DNA from: an uncultured Clostridia bacterium
GTDB lineage: Bacteria > Bacillota > Clostridia > Christensenellales > Borkfalkiaceae
Length of the DNA stretch: 64,000 nucleotides
Direction of reading: 5' to 3'
Assembly (NCBI GenBank): GCA_947630705.1
Contig: CANRIK010000004.1
Coordinates: 1-64,000, forward strand
Part shown: positions 17,240-28,600 of the stretch, piece by piece
How the letters are laid out: each line of letters begins with the position of its first letter
Numbering within the stretch: the stretch's first letter is position 1
The notes under the pieces: generated by a model
Told to the model about the DNA's origin: nothing
Database searches by the model: none
What the model saw: only the letters and a program-made list of their open reading frames with translations
Position numbers and translations under genes: made by a program

Positions 17240-17914
17240 TCAGTCGTAATGTCTGGGTCCGAAGAGAGTGGTGCCCACGCGTATCATATTGCTTCCGCAT
17301 TCCACGCAAAGTTTCCAATCTCCGCTCATTCCCATGGACAGATATCTGAAATTACCGTCGCGCTCGTTCAGTTTGTCGTAGAGAGCTCGCGTTTTCTTTG
17401 CGAGCGCTCTCAAAAGCTCCACGTCGTCTGTGAACGGCAGCATTGCCATGAGTCCGGAAATTTTGAGGGAGGGCAGCTTTGAAATTATCCCGTAGGCGCT
17501 TTCAGCCTCATCAAATGAGAAACCGCCCTTTGTCTCTTCGTTTCCGGCATTTATCTGCATAAGAATTTTCGAAGTCAGACCCTTCGCTTGACTTTTTTTT
17601 GAAAGTTCTTCCGCAAGCGCCAATCTGTCCACGGACTGATAGAGGTCGCACTTTCCGAGAAGATATTTTATTTTGTTTGTCTGCAAGTGCCCTATAAAAT
17701 GTCTCTGCGGATTGCCGACAATCGCGTCGTATTTATCGCGGAATTCCTGAACGTGATTGTCGCCGATTACTCTTATTCCGGCTGAAATCGCCTCGTTTAT
17801 AGCCTCTGTGCTCTGCGTTTTGACCGCCGCCACGACCGTTACGGGTTCGCCGAACGGGTTGGTTTCGGGCAATTCTCCGAACAATTTTTTAACGTTTTCG
17901 CAAATGGTATTCAT
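17240..17914 (-). CDS. PLP-binding protein (YggS/PLPBP family)
   Basis: A 224-residue single-domain PLP homeostasis protein with an alanine-racemase-type barrel but no known catalytic turnover. Motifs: [16 protein letters not shown] (PLP-binding Lys), [37 protein letters not shown], and the C-terminal LSMGMSGDW and [10 protein letters not shown] phosphate-binding blocks. The usual VAVSKT appears as VAAVKT. Its ATG overlaps the leuB stop by 4 bp (ATGA), making it the last gene of the ilv-leu operon. A link to the PLP-dependent transaminase that finishes branched-chain amino acid synthesis is plausible but inferred. Confidence 0.88.
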   Translation of the reverse strand: MNTICENVKKLFGELPETNPFGEPVTVVAAVKTQSTEAINEAISAGIRVIGDNHVQEFRDKYDAIVGNPQRHFIGHLQTNKIKYLLGKCDLYQSVDRLALAEELSKKSQAKGLTSKILMQINAGNEETKGGFSFDEAESAYGIISKLPSLKISGLMAMLPFTDDVELLRALAKKTRALYDKLNERDGNFRYLSMGMSGDWKLCVECGSNMIRVGTTLFGPRHYD

Positions 17915-18987
17915 ATGTTCTCCGAGATGATTTCCGCCATCTTCTTGCAGCCGACCTTTTTCATTCCGTCGGTATAGATATCCGCCGTGCGATATCCGTC
18001 GTCCAGCGCTTTTTTGACGGCGTTCTCTATTGCCGAATACTCTTTCGTAAGCGCAAAACTGTCGCGGAGCATCATCGCCGCCGCAAGAATGGTTGCAATG
18101 GGGTTGCAAATGTCTTTTCCGGCTATGTCGGGGGCGGAGCCGTGAATGGGCTCGTAGAGACCCCGTTTGGTGTCGCCGAGCGAAGAGGAGGCGAGCATTC
18201 CGATAGAGCCCGTCACCTGCGCAGCTTCATCGGAGAGAATGTCCCCGAATATATTTGAAGTGACTACCACGTCGAATTGCGCCGGATTTTTGACTATTTG
18301 CATTGCCATATTGTCTACAAGCACATCTTCAACGGTTATATCGGGATAATTTTTCATTGCGTATTCGTGCACGGTCCTGCGCCACAGCCTCGAACTTTCG
18401 AGGACGTTGGCTTTGTCAACCGAAACCACTCTCTTGTTTCGTTTTGAAGCGAGCTCGCAGGCGATCTTCATTATCCTCTCTATTTCGGGAACGGTATATC
18501 TCTCCTCGTCGGAGGCAAATTCCACGCCGTTCTTATCCGTTCCGCGCTCTCGCTTACCGAAGTAGATTCCTCCGGTCAGCTCGCGCACTATAATAATCTC
18601 CACGCCGTTCTTTACCAGCTCGCTCTTCAAGGGAGAGGCGTCTGCAAGGCTCTCCCAGAGTTTTGCCGGACGTATGTTGGAGTAGAGCCCCATTGCCTTG
18701 CGTATTCCGAGCAGTCCCTTCTCCGGACGCTTGTCGCCCGAGAGATTGTCCCATTTATAGCCGCCCACTGCGCCCAAAAGTACGCTGTCGCTTGAAAGAC
18801 AGCCGTCTATCGTATGTTGAGGCAGCGGACAGTCGTATTTGTCTATGGCGCAGCCGCCTATGTCGTAGTGAGCAAATTCGAAATTATGCCCGTATTTTTT
18901 TGCGACCGCATTTAAAACTTTTATGGCTTCGGCGCAGATTTCCGGACCTATTCCGTCGCCGTCGAGTACGGCAATTTTACAGTTCAT
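17911..18987 (-). CDS. leuB: 3-isopropylmalate dehydrogenase
   Basis: A 358-residue NAD+-dependent beta-decarboxylating dehydrogenase that converts 3-isopropylmalate to 2-oxoisocaproate in leucine synthesis. The N-terminus [13 protein letters not shown], then [27 protein letters not shown], the substrate and metal residues around [13 protein letters not shown] and [12 protein letters not shown], and the NAD site [18 protein letters not shown] are all present. The ATG at 18987 overlaps the leuD stop by 4 bp; longer in-frame starts would lie within leuD. Confidence 0.96.
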   Translation of the reverse strand: MNCKIAVLDGDGIGPEICAEAIKVLNAVAKKYGHNFEFAHYDIGGCAIDKYDCPLPQHTIDGCLSSDSVLLGAVGGYKWDNLSGDKRPEKGLLGIRKAMGLYSNIRPAKLWESLADASPLKSELVKNGVEIIIVRELTGGIYFGKRERGTDKNGVEFASDEERYTVPEIERIMKIACELASKRNKRVVSVDKANVLESSRLWRRTVHEYAMKNYPDITVEDVLVDNMAMQIVKNPAQFDVVVTSNIFGDILSDEAAQVTGSIGMLASSSLGDTKRGLYEPIHGSAPDIAGKDICNPIATILAAAMMLRDSFALTKEYSAIENAVKKALDDGYRTADIYTDGMKKVGCKKMAEIISENI

Positions 18988-19475
18988 GCTTTCACCTTCG
19001 AAATATGTTTTATGAGTCCGCCGTCGGAAATTATTTCCTGAATGAACGGAGGGAAGGGCTCGGCGGTGAAACTTTTTCCCGTCGTCTCGTCCGTAACCGT
19101 TCCCGAACCGAGGTCGCAACTTACAGTGTCCCCGTTCTTTATGGCGGCTACGGCCTCCGGACACTCCAATATCGGCAGTCCGATATTTATGGCGTTCCGG
19201 TAGAATATCCTCGCGAACGAATTTGCAATGACCAGCGCGACTCCGCTCGCTTTAATGGCTATCGGAGCGTGCTCTCGCGAGGAGCCGCAGCCGAAGTTGT
19301 CCTCCGCCACAATAATGTCTCCGGCTTTGACGTTCCTTATAAAGGTCGGGTCAATATCCTCCATGCAGTGGGAGGCCAGCTCCTTTTCGGAAGTGGTATT
19401 GAGGTATCTCGCCGGAATTATAACGTCGGTATCCACGTCGCTTCCGTACTTGAAAACTCTGCCTTTGACTTTCAT
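18984..19475 (-). CDS. leuD: 3-isopropylmalate dehydratase small subunit
   Basis: A 163-residue swivel-domain subunit of isopropylmalate isomerase, partner of LeuC. The N-terminus [20 protein letters not shown] and the substrate-binding motif [17 protein letters not shown] are diagnostic. It matches the short clostridial/archaeal type rather than the longer proteobacterial LeuD. It starts directly after the leuC stop (TAAATG), with GAGGAGG inside the leuC end, so translation is coupled. Confidence 0.95.
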   Translation of the reverse strand: MKVKGRVFKYGSDVDTDVIIPARYLNTTSEKELASHCMEDIDPTFIRNVKAGDIIVAEDNFGCGSSREHAPIAIKASGVALVIANSFARIFYRNAINIGLPILECPEAVAAIKNGDTVSCDLGSGTVTDETTGKSFTAEPFPPFIQEIISDGGLIKHISKVKA

Positions 19476-20738
19476 TTACATTACCTCCTCGGGGCTTGTA
19501 AGTCTGCCCGTTACCGCGCTTGCCGCCGCAACGTAGGGAGAGGCAAGGTAGACCTCCGAGGACGTGTGTCCCATTCTCCCCACGAAATTTCTGTTGGTGG
19601 TGGAAACGGCTCTTTCTCCCTCGGCGAGAATACCCATATAACCGCCGAGGCAGGGGCCGCATGTGGGAGTGGAGACGACCGCTCCCGATTGAATGAAGGT
19701 TTCAATCAAGCCCTCGCGCAGCGCCTCTAAATATATTTGATTGGTGGCCGGAATAATTATGGCGCGAACGCCCTTTGCAACCTTTTTGCCCTTTAAAATA
19801 TTGGCGGCTATTCTCAAATCGGATATATGCCCGTTTGTACACGAGCCTATAACCACTTGGTCTATTTTGATATTTCCCCAATTTTCGCTCGTTTTCGTAT
19901 TTTCGGGGAGATGGGGGAAGGAGACGGTAGGCTTCAACGAAGTCAAATCTATCTCTTCAACGGCGTCGTAAGCGGCGTCTGCGTCGGCTTCGTAAATTTT
20001 CGCTTGCCTCTTGAATCTTCCGTTCATATATTCTTTGGTCACGTCGTCCACGGGGAAAATTCCGTTCTTTGCTCCGGCTTCGATTGCCATATTGCATATG
20101 GTGAACCTGTCGTCGATATTCAGATATCCTACCCCGTCGCCGCAAAATTCCATACTCTTGTACAGCGCGCCGTCCACGCCTATTTTACCTATGATATGTA
20201 AAATTATATCCTTGCCGCAGATATATTCGGAGGGTTTGCCTTTCAGAACGAATTTAATTGCCGAAGGCACCTTGAACCAGCACTCGCCGCTCATCATTCC
20301 GGCGCACATGTCCGTCGAGCCGACGCCCGTGGAAAACGCGCCGAGCGCACCGTAAGTGCATGTATGGCTGTCGGCGCCTATCACGAGATCTCCGGCGCCA
20401 ACAAGTCCCTGTTCGGGGAGAAGGGCGTGTTCTATTCCCATTCTGCCCACGTCGAAGAAGTTTGTCAGACCCTTTTCCGCGACAAAATCGCGGCAGGTCT
20501 TGCACTGTTGCGCGCTCTTTATATCTTTATTGGGAACGAAGTGATCCATGACGAGAGCTATTTTGCTCTTGTCGAACACGTCTTTCACTCCGGCCTTTTC
20601 AAACTCTTTTATTGCCACGGGACCTGTAATGTCGTTTGCGAGAACGAGGTCCAGCTTCGCGTTTATGAGCTGTCCGGCTTTCACTTCTTTGACTCCGGCG
20701 TGCGCCGCGAGTATTTTTTGCGACATAGTCATCGACAT
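19476..20738 (-). CDS. leuC: 3-isopropylmalate dehydratase large subunit
   Basis: A 420-residue aconitase-superfamily subunit that binds a 4Fe-4S cluster and isomerises 2- to 3-isopropylmalate with Leu[37 protein letters not shown] (first cluster Cys) and GPCLGGYMG (the other cysteines) are visible, and [15 protein letters not shown] closes the domain. It is of the shorter HacA/LeuC2 type. GAGG lies 8 nt before the ATG at 20738. It sits between ilvD and leuD. Confidence 0.95.
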   Translation of the reverse strand: MSMTMSQKILAAHAGVKEVKAGQLINAKLDLVLANDITGPVAIKEFEKAGVKDVFDKSKIALVMDHFVPNKDIKSAQQCKTCRDFVAEKGLTNFFDVGRMGIEHALLPEQGLVGAGDLVIGADSHTCTYGALGAFSTGVGSTDMCAGMMSGECWFKVPSAIKFVLKGKPSEYICGKDIILHIIGKIGVDGALYKSMEFCGDGVGYLNIDDRFTICNMAIEAGAKNGIFPVDDVTKEYMNGRFKRQAKIYEADADAAYDAVEEIDLTSLKPTVSFPHLPENTKTSENWGNIKIDQVVIGSCTNGHISDLRIAANILKGKKVAKGVRAIIIPATNQIYLEALREGLIETFIQSGAVVSTPTCGPCLGGYMGILAEGERAVSTTNRNFVGRMGHTSSEVYLASPYVAAASAVTGRLTSPEEVM

Positions 20739-20748
20739 AATATCAACC

Positions 20749-22419
20749 TCATTTTTTCCATATTGCGCCCTTCGATGCGGAGGTGACGCTTGCTCTGTAT
20801 CTTGCCAGATATCCGTCTACGGGTTTAACTTTCGGCTTGAAATTGGCGATACGTGTTGAGATTTCCTCATCGGAGACCTTTAAATTCAGTTTGTGAGAGG
20901 GAATATCTATTTCTATAATATCCCCGTCGCGGACTATTCCTATCAGTCCGCCGGCCGCCGCTTCGGGGCATACGTGCCCTATGGCCGCGCCCCTTGTCGC
21001 GCCCGAAAATCTGCCGTCGGTTATGAGCGCCACGTCCGCGCCGAGTCCGGCGCCGACTATGGCGGAGGTGGGAGTGAGCATTTCGCGCATGCCGGGGCCG
21101 CCCTTTGGTCCTTCGTATCTTATAACCACGACGTCGCCCTTGTTGATTTTGCCCGAAGATATCGCTTCCATGGCCTCTTCCTCGCTGTCGAAGCACCTCG
21201 CCGGTCCGCTGTGTCTGTACATTTTCGGGTCAACGGCGGATTTCTTGACCACCGAGCCCTCCGGCGCAAGATTTCCCTTCAATATCGAAAGACCGCCCTG
21301 TGCGGAGTAGGGATCGGAGAGGGGCCGTATAATTTCCTCGTCCGAGTTGCGCGCGTCGGCAATGACCTCTTTCAAGGGCTTGCCGCTTACGGTCATCACG
21401 TCGCCGTGCAGAAGTTCGCCGTCGTACAGCTCCTTCATAACGGCGGAAATTCCTCCGGACTCGTGCAGTTCCTCTATATAGTGTTCTCCGGCGGGCGCAA
21501 GTCTGCAAAGATTGGGCGTCTTTTCGGAGATTTCGTTCATGATATCAATGTCTACGTCGTCCACACCGGCCTCGTTTGCAATGGCCAGAAGGTGCAGGAC
21601 GGTGTTGGTGGAGGCGCCTATCGCCATGTCCACCGTTTCGGCGTTTTCAAAGGCCTCTTTTGTCATGATATCGCGAGGACGTATTGAGTTTTTCAAAAGA
21701 TTCATAACCGCTTCGCCGGCGGTTTTTGCCAGCGCAAGCCTCTGCGAATATACCATGGGGAGCGTTCCGTTCCCGGGCAGAGCCATACCCAGCGCCTCGC
21801 AGAGACAGTTCAGACTGTTTGCGGTGAACATTCCCGAGCATGAGCCGCATGTGGGGCAGGCGTTGCACTCATATTCTTTGAGTCCGCGTTCGTCAATGAT
21901 TCCGGCGTTGAATGCGCCGACTTCCTCGAACATTGTGGAGAGCGAAGTCTTTTTGCCGCGCACTCTTCCGGCGAGCATCGGACCGCCGGAAATGAATATC
22001 GAGGGCACGTTCACTCTCGCCGCCGCCATGAGCATTCCGGGTATGATTTTGTCGCAGTTCCCTATGAACACCGCCGCCTGAAACGCGTGCGCGCGTATGA
22101 GTATCTCCGCGCTGTCAGCGATAATTTCGCGCGATGGAAGGGAGTATTTCATTCCGGCATGCCCCATGGCTATTCCGTCGCAGACGCCTATCGAGGGTAC
22201 GATAACGGGCTTGCCTCCGGCGGCAATGACGCCCTCCGCCGCGGCGCGTGCGATCATGTCGAGGTGCATGTGCCCGGGTATAATTTCGCTCTGCGCGCAT
22301 ATTATGCCAACGATAGGTTTTCCGATTTCGCTGTCCGACCAGCCGAGCGCGCGCAAGAGTGAGCGTTGAGAACTCATGTCCGCTCCGTCGGTAAATTGAT
22401 TGACCATAGAATCCTTCAT
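20749..22419 (-). CDS. ilvD: Dihydroxy-acid dehydratase
   Basis: A 556-residue Fe-S enzyme that dehydrates 2,3-dihydroxyisovalerate and 2,3-dihydroxy-3-methylvalerate in valine and isoleucine synthesis. [16 protein letters not shown] and [19 protein letters not shown] contain cluster cysteines, and [22 protein letters not shown] is the C-terminal signature. An ATG four codons upstream exists, but GAGGAA is well spaced for the ATG at 22419, which lies 1 nt after the ilvN stop. The substrate would come from IlvC, which is not encoded in this operon. Confidence 0.95.
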   Translation of the reverse strand: MKDSMVNQFTDGADMSSQRSLLRALGWSDSEIGKPIVGIICAQSEIIPGHMHLDMIARAAAEGVIAAGGKPVIVPSIGVCDGIAMGHAGMKYSLPSREIIADSAEILIRAHAFQAAVFIGNCDKIIPGMLMAAARVNVPSIFISGGPMLAGRVRGKKTSLSTMFEEVGAFNAGIIDERGLKEYECNACPTCGSCSGMFTANSLNCLCEALGMALPGNGTLPMVYSQRLALAKTAGEAVMNLLKNSIRPRDIMTKEAFENAETVDMAIGASTNTVLHLLAIANEAGVDDVDIDIMNEISEKTPNLCRLAPAGEHYIEELHESGGISAVMKELYDGELLHGDVMTVSGKPLKEVIADARNSDEEIIRPLSDPYSAQGGLSILKGNLAPEGSVVKKSAVDPKMYRHSGPARCFDSEEEAMEAISSGKINKGDVVVIRYEGPKGGPGMREMLTPTSAIVGAGLGADVALITDGRFSGATRGAAIGHVCPEAAAGGLIGIVRDGDIIEIDIPSHKLNLKVSDEEISTRIANFKPKVKPVDGYLARYRASVTSASKGAIWKK

Positions 22420-22420
22420 G

Positions 22421-22963
22421 TTATTCCTCATGCGAAAGTTTTTTGTATTCCCCGTCGGTTCTGTCTTTGAGAGTGTGCGAACCGCGAGCGAGGGCAGTCA
22501 CGCCCGTTCTTTGCATCTCCAAAATGCCGTACGGCTGTATGACTTTGAGAAACGCGTCGAGCTTGTCGGGGTCGCCAGTGATTTCCAGAATCATGGTTTC
22601 GGGTGAAAGATCGACCGTTTTCGCCTTATAAATTTCGTTTATTTCTATTATTTGACTTCTCATTTCGGGCGCCGCGTGCACCTTTACCAAAAGCAGTTCC
22701 CTGTACACGCAATCGAGCTCGTTCGCACAGCCAACTTTAATAATGTCTTCCATTTTGTCCATCTGTTTTATCAGTTGGTACAAAATATATTCGTCGCCTT
22801 TCAGGATAATCGTCATTCGAGAAACTTCCGGATCCTCCGTAGCGCACGCTGAAAGACTCTCGATATTGTATCCTCTTCTTGTGAAAAGACCGGTAATTCT
22901 TGTTAGAACGCCGCTCTTGTTGGAGGCAAGCGCGCCTATCGTGTATTTTTTCTCTTCGGCCAT
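22421..22963 (-). CDS. ilvN: Acetolactate synthase regulatory (small) subunit
   Basis: A 180-residue ACT-domain subunit that activates acetolactate synthase and gives it feedback control by branched-chain amino acids. The ACT domain near the N-terminus has NKSGVLTRITGLFTRRGYNIESL, and a second ACT-like half begins near residue 85 (ELLLVKVHA). The length fits the IlvH-like class. It lies 2 nt after ilvB on the same strand. Confidence 0.94.
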   Translation of the reverse strand: MAEEKKYTIGALASNKSGVLTRITGLFTRRGYNIESLSACATEDPEVSRMTIILKGDEYILYQLIKQMDKMEDIIKVGCANELDCVYRELLLVKVHAAPEMRSQIIEINEIYKAKTVDLSPETMILEITGDPDKLDAFLKVIQPYGILEMQRTGVTALARGSHTLKDRTDGEYKKLSHEE

Positions 22964-22965
22964 GT

Positions 22966-24636
22966 TCAGTTTTCCTCCAATGTCTCTAATTGTTTATCGT
23001 ATGTCTGCCCGGGCTTTATCATGGGCAGCACGTTGTCGTCCTCTGAAATTTTGCAGTCGACGAGCACGGGAATACTCTCTTTTTCCGCGGTTTCGAACGC
23101 TGTTTTCAGAACTTTTTCCACGTCGTCGTCCTTATTCAGCGCTATTCCGCGCGCTCCGACGCTCTCGGCGTACTTTACGTAATCTATGTTTTGATTGAGA
23201 TTTGTCTGCGAAAAGCGGTGGGAGTAGAACACCTTCTGCCACTGTCTGACCATGCCTAAAACTCCGTTATCCATGAGCAGTATGACCATGGGCACGCGGC
23301 GCGAAACGGCGGTTATCATCTCGTTCATATTCATTCTGAAACAACCGTCGCCCGTAACCAGCACCGAAAGATTTCCGCTTCCGAACGCGGCGCCTATCGC
23401 GGCGCCCATGCCGTAGCCCATAGTGCCGAGTCCGCCGGAGGAGCAGAATCTCCTCGGAACGTTTACCGGATAATTCTGCGCCGCCCACATCTGATGCTGT
23501 CCGACGTCGGTCACGAGCGTGCTTTTTTCGGGGGCGAGAGCCGAAGCGGTTTTGAGAATGGAGAACGCGCGTATAGACGTGTTTTTCTTCGCGGCGTTTT
23601 CCTTTTTGAACGCCTCCACCTTGACGCGCCAATCCTTCCTCTGCTTTTCCTCGATAAGGGGGAGAAGAGATTTCAAAGTTTCACCGACGTCCGCCATAAT
23701 ATGCTGCGTCGCCGTCACGTTTTTATCTATTTCCGCGGCGTCTATATCCACGTGAATAACGGTTTTGCCTTTGGCAAACTTGTCGCGGTTGAGCGCAACT
23801 CTGTCGGAGAACCTCGTGCCGAGCGCAATGACGGTATCCGCTTCCGAAAGAGCTTTCGCCGTAGCTATCGTGCCGTGCATGCCTATCATTCCCAGACAGA
23901 GCGGATCTGTTTCGGGTATGCACCCCTTGCCCATCAGCGTATAGGTTACGGGGCAGTCCGCCTTCTGCGCGAGCTCGTGCACAAGCTGCGCGGCGTCGGC
24001 GGCAATAACTCCTCCGCCGGCTATAATCACGGGCTTTTTGCTTGCGTTTATCAGTTCCGAAATTGCCTTCAATTTGCCCTGTTCAACCTTTTCGGGAATG
24101 ATTTTTTCGGGCTCTTCGGGCGTATATTCGCACTCCGCAATCTGAACGTTTTTCAGTATGTCTATAAGAACGGGCCCTTTTCTGCCGCTTCCGGCTATTT
24201 TGAAGGCTCGCCGAATGGTGGGAGCCAGCTCCGTTACGTCTTTTACTATGAAGTTATGCTTTGTTATGGGTATGGTTATGCCGACTATGTCGATTTCCTG
24301 AAAGGAATCCCTTCCGAGCAGACTTATTCCGACGTTGCCAGTAATGGCTACAAGGGGAATACTGTCCATAAATGCAGTGGCGATACCCGTAACGAGGTTG
24401 GTTGCCCCGGGACCGGACGTAGCGAAGCATACGCCCGTCTTGCCGGTTACCCTCGCGTAGCCGTCGGCGGCATGAGCCGCGCCCTGCTCGTGCGCTGTGA
24501 GCACGTGGTCGATTTTTCCGCTTTTATATAGCGCGTCGTAAATATCGAGCACGGTTCCGCCGGGATATCCGAAAACGGTGTCGACGCCCTGTTCGACAAG
24601 GCAGTTTATAAGAATGTCGGCGCCTTTGAGTTTCAT
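22966..24636 (-). CDS. ilvB: Acetolactate synthase catalytic (large) subunit
   Basis: A 556-residue ThDP- and FAD-dependent enzyme making 2-acetolactate or 2-aceto-2-hydroxybutyrate, the first shared step of branched-chain synthesis. VFGYPGGTVLDIYDAL and the catalytic Glu region (HEQGAAHAADGYARVTGK) lie near the N-terminus, the FAD domain is central, and VTGDGCFRMNMNEM is the ThDP motif. The ATG at 24636 is preferred because GAGAGG lies upstream; a start six codons earlier has none. It is first in ilvB-ilvN-ilvD-leuC-leuD-leuB-yggS. The leader is only about 25 nt, too short for a T-box or leader-peptide attenuator. Confidence 0.95.
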   Translation of the reverse strand: MKLKGADILINCLVEQGVDTVFGYPGGTVLDIYDALYKSGKIDHVLTAHEQGAAHAADGYARVTGKTGVCFATSGPGATNLVTGIATAFMDSIPLVAITGNVGISLLGRDSFQEIDIVGITIPITKHNFIVKDVTELAPTIRRAFKIAGSGRKGPVLIDILKNVQIAECEYTPEEPEKIIPEKVEQGKLKAISELINASKKPVIIAGGGVIAADAAQLVHELAQKADCPVTYTLMGKGCIPETDPLCLGMIGMHGTIATAKALSEADTVIALGTRFSDRVALNRDKFAKGKTVIHVDIDAAEIDKNVTATQHIMADVGETLKSLLPLIEEKQRKDWRVKVEAFKKENAAKKNTSIRAFSILKTASALAPEKSTLVTDVGQHQMWAAQNYPVNVPRRFCSSGGLGTMGYGMGAAIGAAFGSGNLSVLVTGDGCFRMNMNEMITAVSRRVPMVILLMDNGVLGMVRQWQKVFYSHRFSQTNLNQNIDYVKYAESVGARGIALNKDDDVEKVLKTAFETAEKESIPVLVDCKISEDDNVLPMIKPGQTYDKQLETLEEN

Positions 24637-24667
24637 ACGTTGCCTCTCATACATTAATATTCATTTA

Positions 24668-24696
24668 ATTGTATAATAAATATAAAAATAAGTCAA
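24668..24696 (-). promoter_or_regulatory. Promoter of the ilv-leu operon
   Basis: Minus strand: -35 TTGACT (24691-24696), 17-bp spacer, -10 TACAAT (24668-24673). Confidence 0.7.
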
Positions 24697-24757
24697 CTTA
24701 TTTGTCATTGATTGCGTAATTAGCGACAATTTATGCAAATATTCATACGCTCTGCAT

Positions 24758-24786
24758 TTGACAATTCCGGCGCGATGTGTTAGAAT
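24758..24786 (+). promoter_or_regulatory. Promoter of the small membrane protein gene
   Basis: TTGACA (24758-24763), 17-bp spacer, TAGAAT (24781-24786). The ATG is only 15 nt downstream. Confidence 0.7.
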
Positions 24787-24801
24787 TACTTGCGAATCGA
24801 T

Positions 24802-25038
24802 ATGAAAAAGTGGAATATATACAACTTGATATCGTCTGTATTGCAACTCTTGGGCGGAGGCGCGCTGATCGGCATATCCGTCTATTATTGGTTCGCGGAA
24901 AACACTGTCAATTTTTACGTGTTCCTGATAGTGGGAATCGTGTTCGTTATAATGCCGCTTTTCTATTTTTACAGGACGTTTTTCAAAAAACCTCCCGATA
25001 AAAAAGACGACGACAAACCCCACAAAGGTTTTCTCTGA
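24802..25038 (+). CDS. Small two-helix membrane protein, unknown function
   Basis: A 78-residue protein with two hydrophobic segments (about residues 8-30 and 36-58) and a highly charged C-terminal tail rich in Lys, Asp and Pro. I do not recognise a family. A strong promoter lies directly upstream and a terminator directly downstream, so this is a genuine transcription unit. No Shine-Dalgarno sequence precedes the ATG; an in-frame TTG four codons upstream would lie at the predicted transcript start. Very short leader translation is likely. Confidence 0.6.
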   Translation: MKKWNIYNLISSVLQLLGGGALIGISVYYWFAENTVNFYVFLIVGIVFVIMPLFYFYRTFFKKPPDKKDDDKPHKGFL

Positions 25039-25051
25039 CAAGGTTATCGGA

Positions 25052-25078
25052 ACGGAGCTTGTACGGCTCCGTTTTTTT
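25052..25078 (+). terminator. Terminator of the small membrane protein gene
   Basis: ACGGAGC (25052-25058) pairs with GCTCCGT (25065-25071), followed by seven T's. Confidence 0.85.
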
Positions 25079-25181
25079 GATTTTTTCAATAGATTATTTA
25101 TACACTTTTCGGATATATCCATATATTTTCCGTATCTTGTTTTTTTTGAAAATCCGCACATTTTTGCGCCCCGAACAAAGT

Positions 25182-25325
25182 TCTTTCGGCAACTTTTTGA
25201 GGCGTTTTTTCCATGCTTTCGGCAAAGGTTTTTCGCCAGACGTTCAGGGGCGTTTTTTATTCTTTGACATAAGCTCTCGGCAACTTTTCGAGGCGTTTTT
25301 TCATGCTTTCGGCAAAGGTTTTTCG
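25182..25325. repeat. Imperfect direct repeat of about 53 bp in a 560-bp gene-free stretch
   Basis: Copies at 25182-25235 and 25273-25325 differ by a few bases and one indel, 91 bp apart, with partial further units beyond (gcgttttttat, gccgttttttcc). Both strands are open across them: the minus strand reads a Lys/Arg/Cys-rich phrase (KNLCRKHxKxA) and the plus strand a Phe-rich one. There is no Shine-Dalgarno or promoter for either frame, so an intergenic repeat family is likelier than a gene. The rest of 25079-25535 is A/T-rich with nothing I can name. Confidence 0.6.
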
Positions 25326-25535
25326 ACCACCGTCGAAGCGCTTCTTTATGCCCTTTTGACGCCGTTTTTTCCGAAGTGACAACCGATGACAAAAGTCATA
25401 TCGATTTATGACAAATTTATGCTCTTAAAACGATAAAAATCTACTTATTCGGCCAAAATTTTTATGATATTAGACATTAATCAAGAAAATGTTTATTATT
25501 TAATTAAAAAAGTGTAATAATAAGGCGTTACATAA

Positions 25536-25564
25536 TTGACTTTTTGTCATAAAAGTATTATACT
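25536..25564 (+). promoter_or_regulatory. Promoter of the giant surface protein gene
   Basis: TTGACT (25536-25541), 17-bp spacer, TATACT (25559-25564). A leader of about 75 nt follows. Confidence 0.7.
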
Positions 25565-25643
25565 CGAAGTACTTTTTAAAATATATATAATATGTCATAG
25601 GCGGCAGATTTTACCGCCGCATGCGTTTAAAGGTAATTGAAAA

Positions 25644-28600
25644 ATGGGAAAAAACAGGAACGGGCTTCGCAAGGAAAGAGGCTTGAAAATCGTCCGCGGC
25701 GCCGGCTTTAAAAAGCACAAGCGCAAACAGTTGGAGGACGTAGCCGAAAACAGCCGTGCGGGGCTTGACATAAAATCGGATAATTCTGCGGAGATTGAGC
25801 GCGTAAAACGCAAAAAACCTCTTGCGCTCAAACACAAGCGCCGCATAAAGAAGGCGATTGTCGCGCTCTCCGCGGTGATGATTGCCGCGCTTTCGCTTTT
25901 CGGCTACGGATTTTTCGTCGGTAACAAGGACGACGTGGTTCTCGACGGCGTTTATCAGACGGCCTACATAGAGCCCGAATCGGGAGTTACTCCCAAGACC
26001 GCAATGTCGAGCGTTCGTGGTTACAGCGCAAGTCAGGGCGAGGGTTCGCCCGACGACGAGGGGTGGAAGACCATAGGCTACCTCAATTACGTGCTCCGCA
26101 ATCAACCTTACTATTATTCGAGCATGGAGAGCGACATAGCTATAACCGTAATCGGTCAGAGCATGTTGCAGCACGTCGAAACGGAAAAACAGTTCTATAA
26201 CGACGTTCTTATCTCCTCGGAAATAACAACTACTCCCCAGTCCATACTCGGCATTAAGATAGAGAGCGCAAATCAGTTCTGCGTAATTTCCAATCCCGAA
26301 GTGGTTATGTGGAGGAAGTCGGCCTCTTCCGACAGCTCGACGTTCGACGGCAAGGACACCGTTTGGGCGGACGGACAGCCGGAGGGCGCAACTTACGAAG
26401 ATTATCGCAAAACGCGCGGAAATATTCAGTCGGAGTTCTCCGTTTATGTAATAAATCACGACACTCTTTTGGGCTGGTCGGAGATCCGTGAAAACGGCGA
26501 CGGCACCTATTCGCAGGATTTCGTGCTCAATTACGAGGCGGAACCGGCGGACGAATCGGCAATTTACTACTATCAGTTGCAGATGAAGGCCTCCGGAGGA
26601 CTTCCCAGCTTCCCCGTGTTCAATTCGGTAAACGTCACGTACACATTCGACGAGAATTGGCAGATTCTCCGTTCGGACATATCCGAATCGTACATAGCCT
26701 CTTACGGCGGTTTCAATGCAGACGGCAACAGCACGAGCGTAACGGAATACACCTATTCCGAACAGCTCGCCGCAAACAATTTCTACGATAATTTCTTCAA
26801 GCAGTATGAGACAAGTTTCGGCACTCCTACCGAAAAGGGCATCGAAGCCACAGACTGTCTCTCGTCCGCTTTCGGCGACGTATTGACGGGCGAAGCAAAG
26901 CTGGCCGCCGACCTTGAAATAGGCGGAAAGCCCCTCTCCGGAATAATTCACCTCAATATAAGTCAAAACGACGTAAGAGTGGATTTGGGAAACGTCAAAG
27001 TATATATGAGGCCCGAGGGCGGCGGCAACAAGTTCTATGTGGCGTACGGCGACGGAGTGAAGGTGAAATTCGACATGTCTGCTCTTTCGTCGTCGAACGC
27101 AGCAGATACCGCGCAACCCCTTGCGGCCCCGATAGACGGGGGCGCGAAGAGGTCGGTAGGCGCGATAAAGCCCTCATCGGCAAAGACTGCCGCGCTCGAA
27201 CTCGATACAAATGAGCTGATGTCCCAGCTCATGGGCGGAGATTTCACCGTGTCGGAGGACGGCTCTTACGCAAGGCTCTCCTCGACGCTCGATATCTTCG
27301 GAATAAAGATAAATATAGCCTTTAATTTCAATATAGAGAATGGCAGCGCTTCGCTCGACTATCTCGAAGCGTCTCTCGAACTCTTGGGTTCGCAGATATC
27401 CGCTCGCGCACGCTTCACGGACGAGGGCGTTTCGCCTCTTTCGGAGAGCGCGGCCGCCGAATATCCCGAAATAGATATAGCCGCAATCAAGTCTCTGATA
27501 GGCTCGGAAGCTCTCGATTTGAATCTTTCGTACGCCGACCGCGGAATCGACGTGTCCGGTCACGTGACCGTAAACCTCAAAGATATCGCAGTAAAAGCCG
27601 ATTTGACGCTTGTCGCCGGAGGCGATACGTCGTCGGCAAAGTACCTGTCGGTGATATACAAGGACGGTGAAATCTATCTCTCGCTCAATTCCGAGGGGCT
27701 CGAACCCGTCAGAATAAAGGGCGATACCGAAAAAATCATGCAGACCGTTCAAAGGCTCTTCAAAGCCGCCGACGGCGAAAGCGGAGAGGGCGACGCTTCC
27801 GAAGAGGACGTCGCGTCCCGAATTCTCGGCGCCGTAATCGGGGTGGTGAAAGAGATAGGTCTCGACAATATACTCAATACCGTTCTCGCAGACCGCGAAT
27901 TTGCCGATTGTATAGCCACATCCGGCGAAAACGGCTTCACTTTGACGGTGGACGGCTCCGCGCTCGTCGAAAAGTTGGGCGGCGAATTTGATTTGGGCAA
28001 TATAACCGTAAATATTTCCGCCGACGGTATTTCCGTTTCGGCTCTCGGAATTTCCGGCAGTCTCGCTTCCGGCGAGCCCTTCGCCTTCGACGAAAACGAA
28101 TATGCCGAAGCCGAAGATCTCATTCCCATACTTGAAAAGGTCGAAAAAATAATAGAGGACGGCGGACTTTCCGTAGACGGCGGTCTTGGCTTGACGTTCG
28201 GCGGAACGGAAATCGGTCTGACCGTAAACAACCTTTCGATAGGTTGGGCGGACGGAATAAAACTGTCTCTCGACGCGCAGATCTCAATAGGTTCGCGCAC
28301 GGAAAAACTTACGGTATTCTATGACGGCTCCTTTGCCGCGGCCGCTCTCGGAGATACGGGAGTATACCTCGACGAAGCCGATTTCGAAGAGTTCAAAGAG
28401 GCTGTCGGCACGGCAGCGGAAAGTTTTGTCGGCGACGGCGCGCCCGATATGTACGCGGCGCTCGCCCTCATTATAGAAAATCTTAAAGAGGCAGACTTGC
28501 CTTCGCTCCTGAATTCGCTTGCCCTCGGCGGAGCCGACGGCAAATTGAATATCTCTGTCGGCGGTCTGACGTTGAGCGTCGCCGACGAGGCGGAAGAGGA

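Noticed and set aside
24637-24700. T-box or leader-peptide attenuator before ilvB
   Set aside because: The leader is about 25 nt and holds no hairpin or codon run.
24661-25392. 243-residue minus-strand frame with Lys/Cys repeats
   Set aside because: Its C-terminal half is antisense to the small membrane protein gene with a good promoter and terminator; only the repeat itself is kept as a feature.
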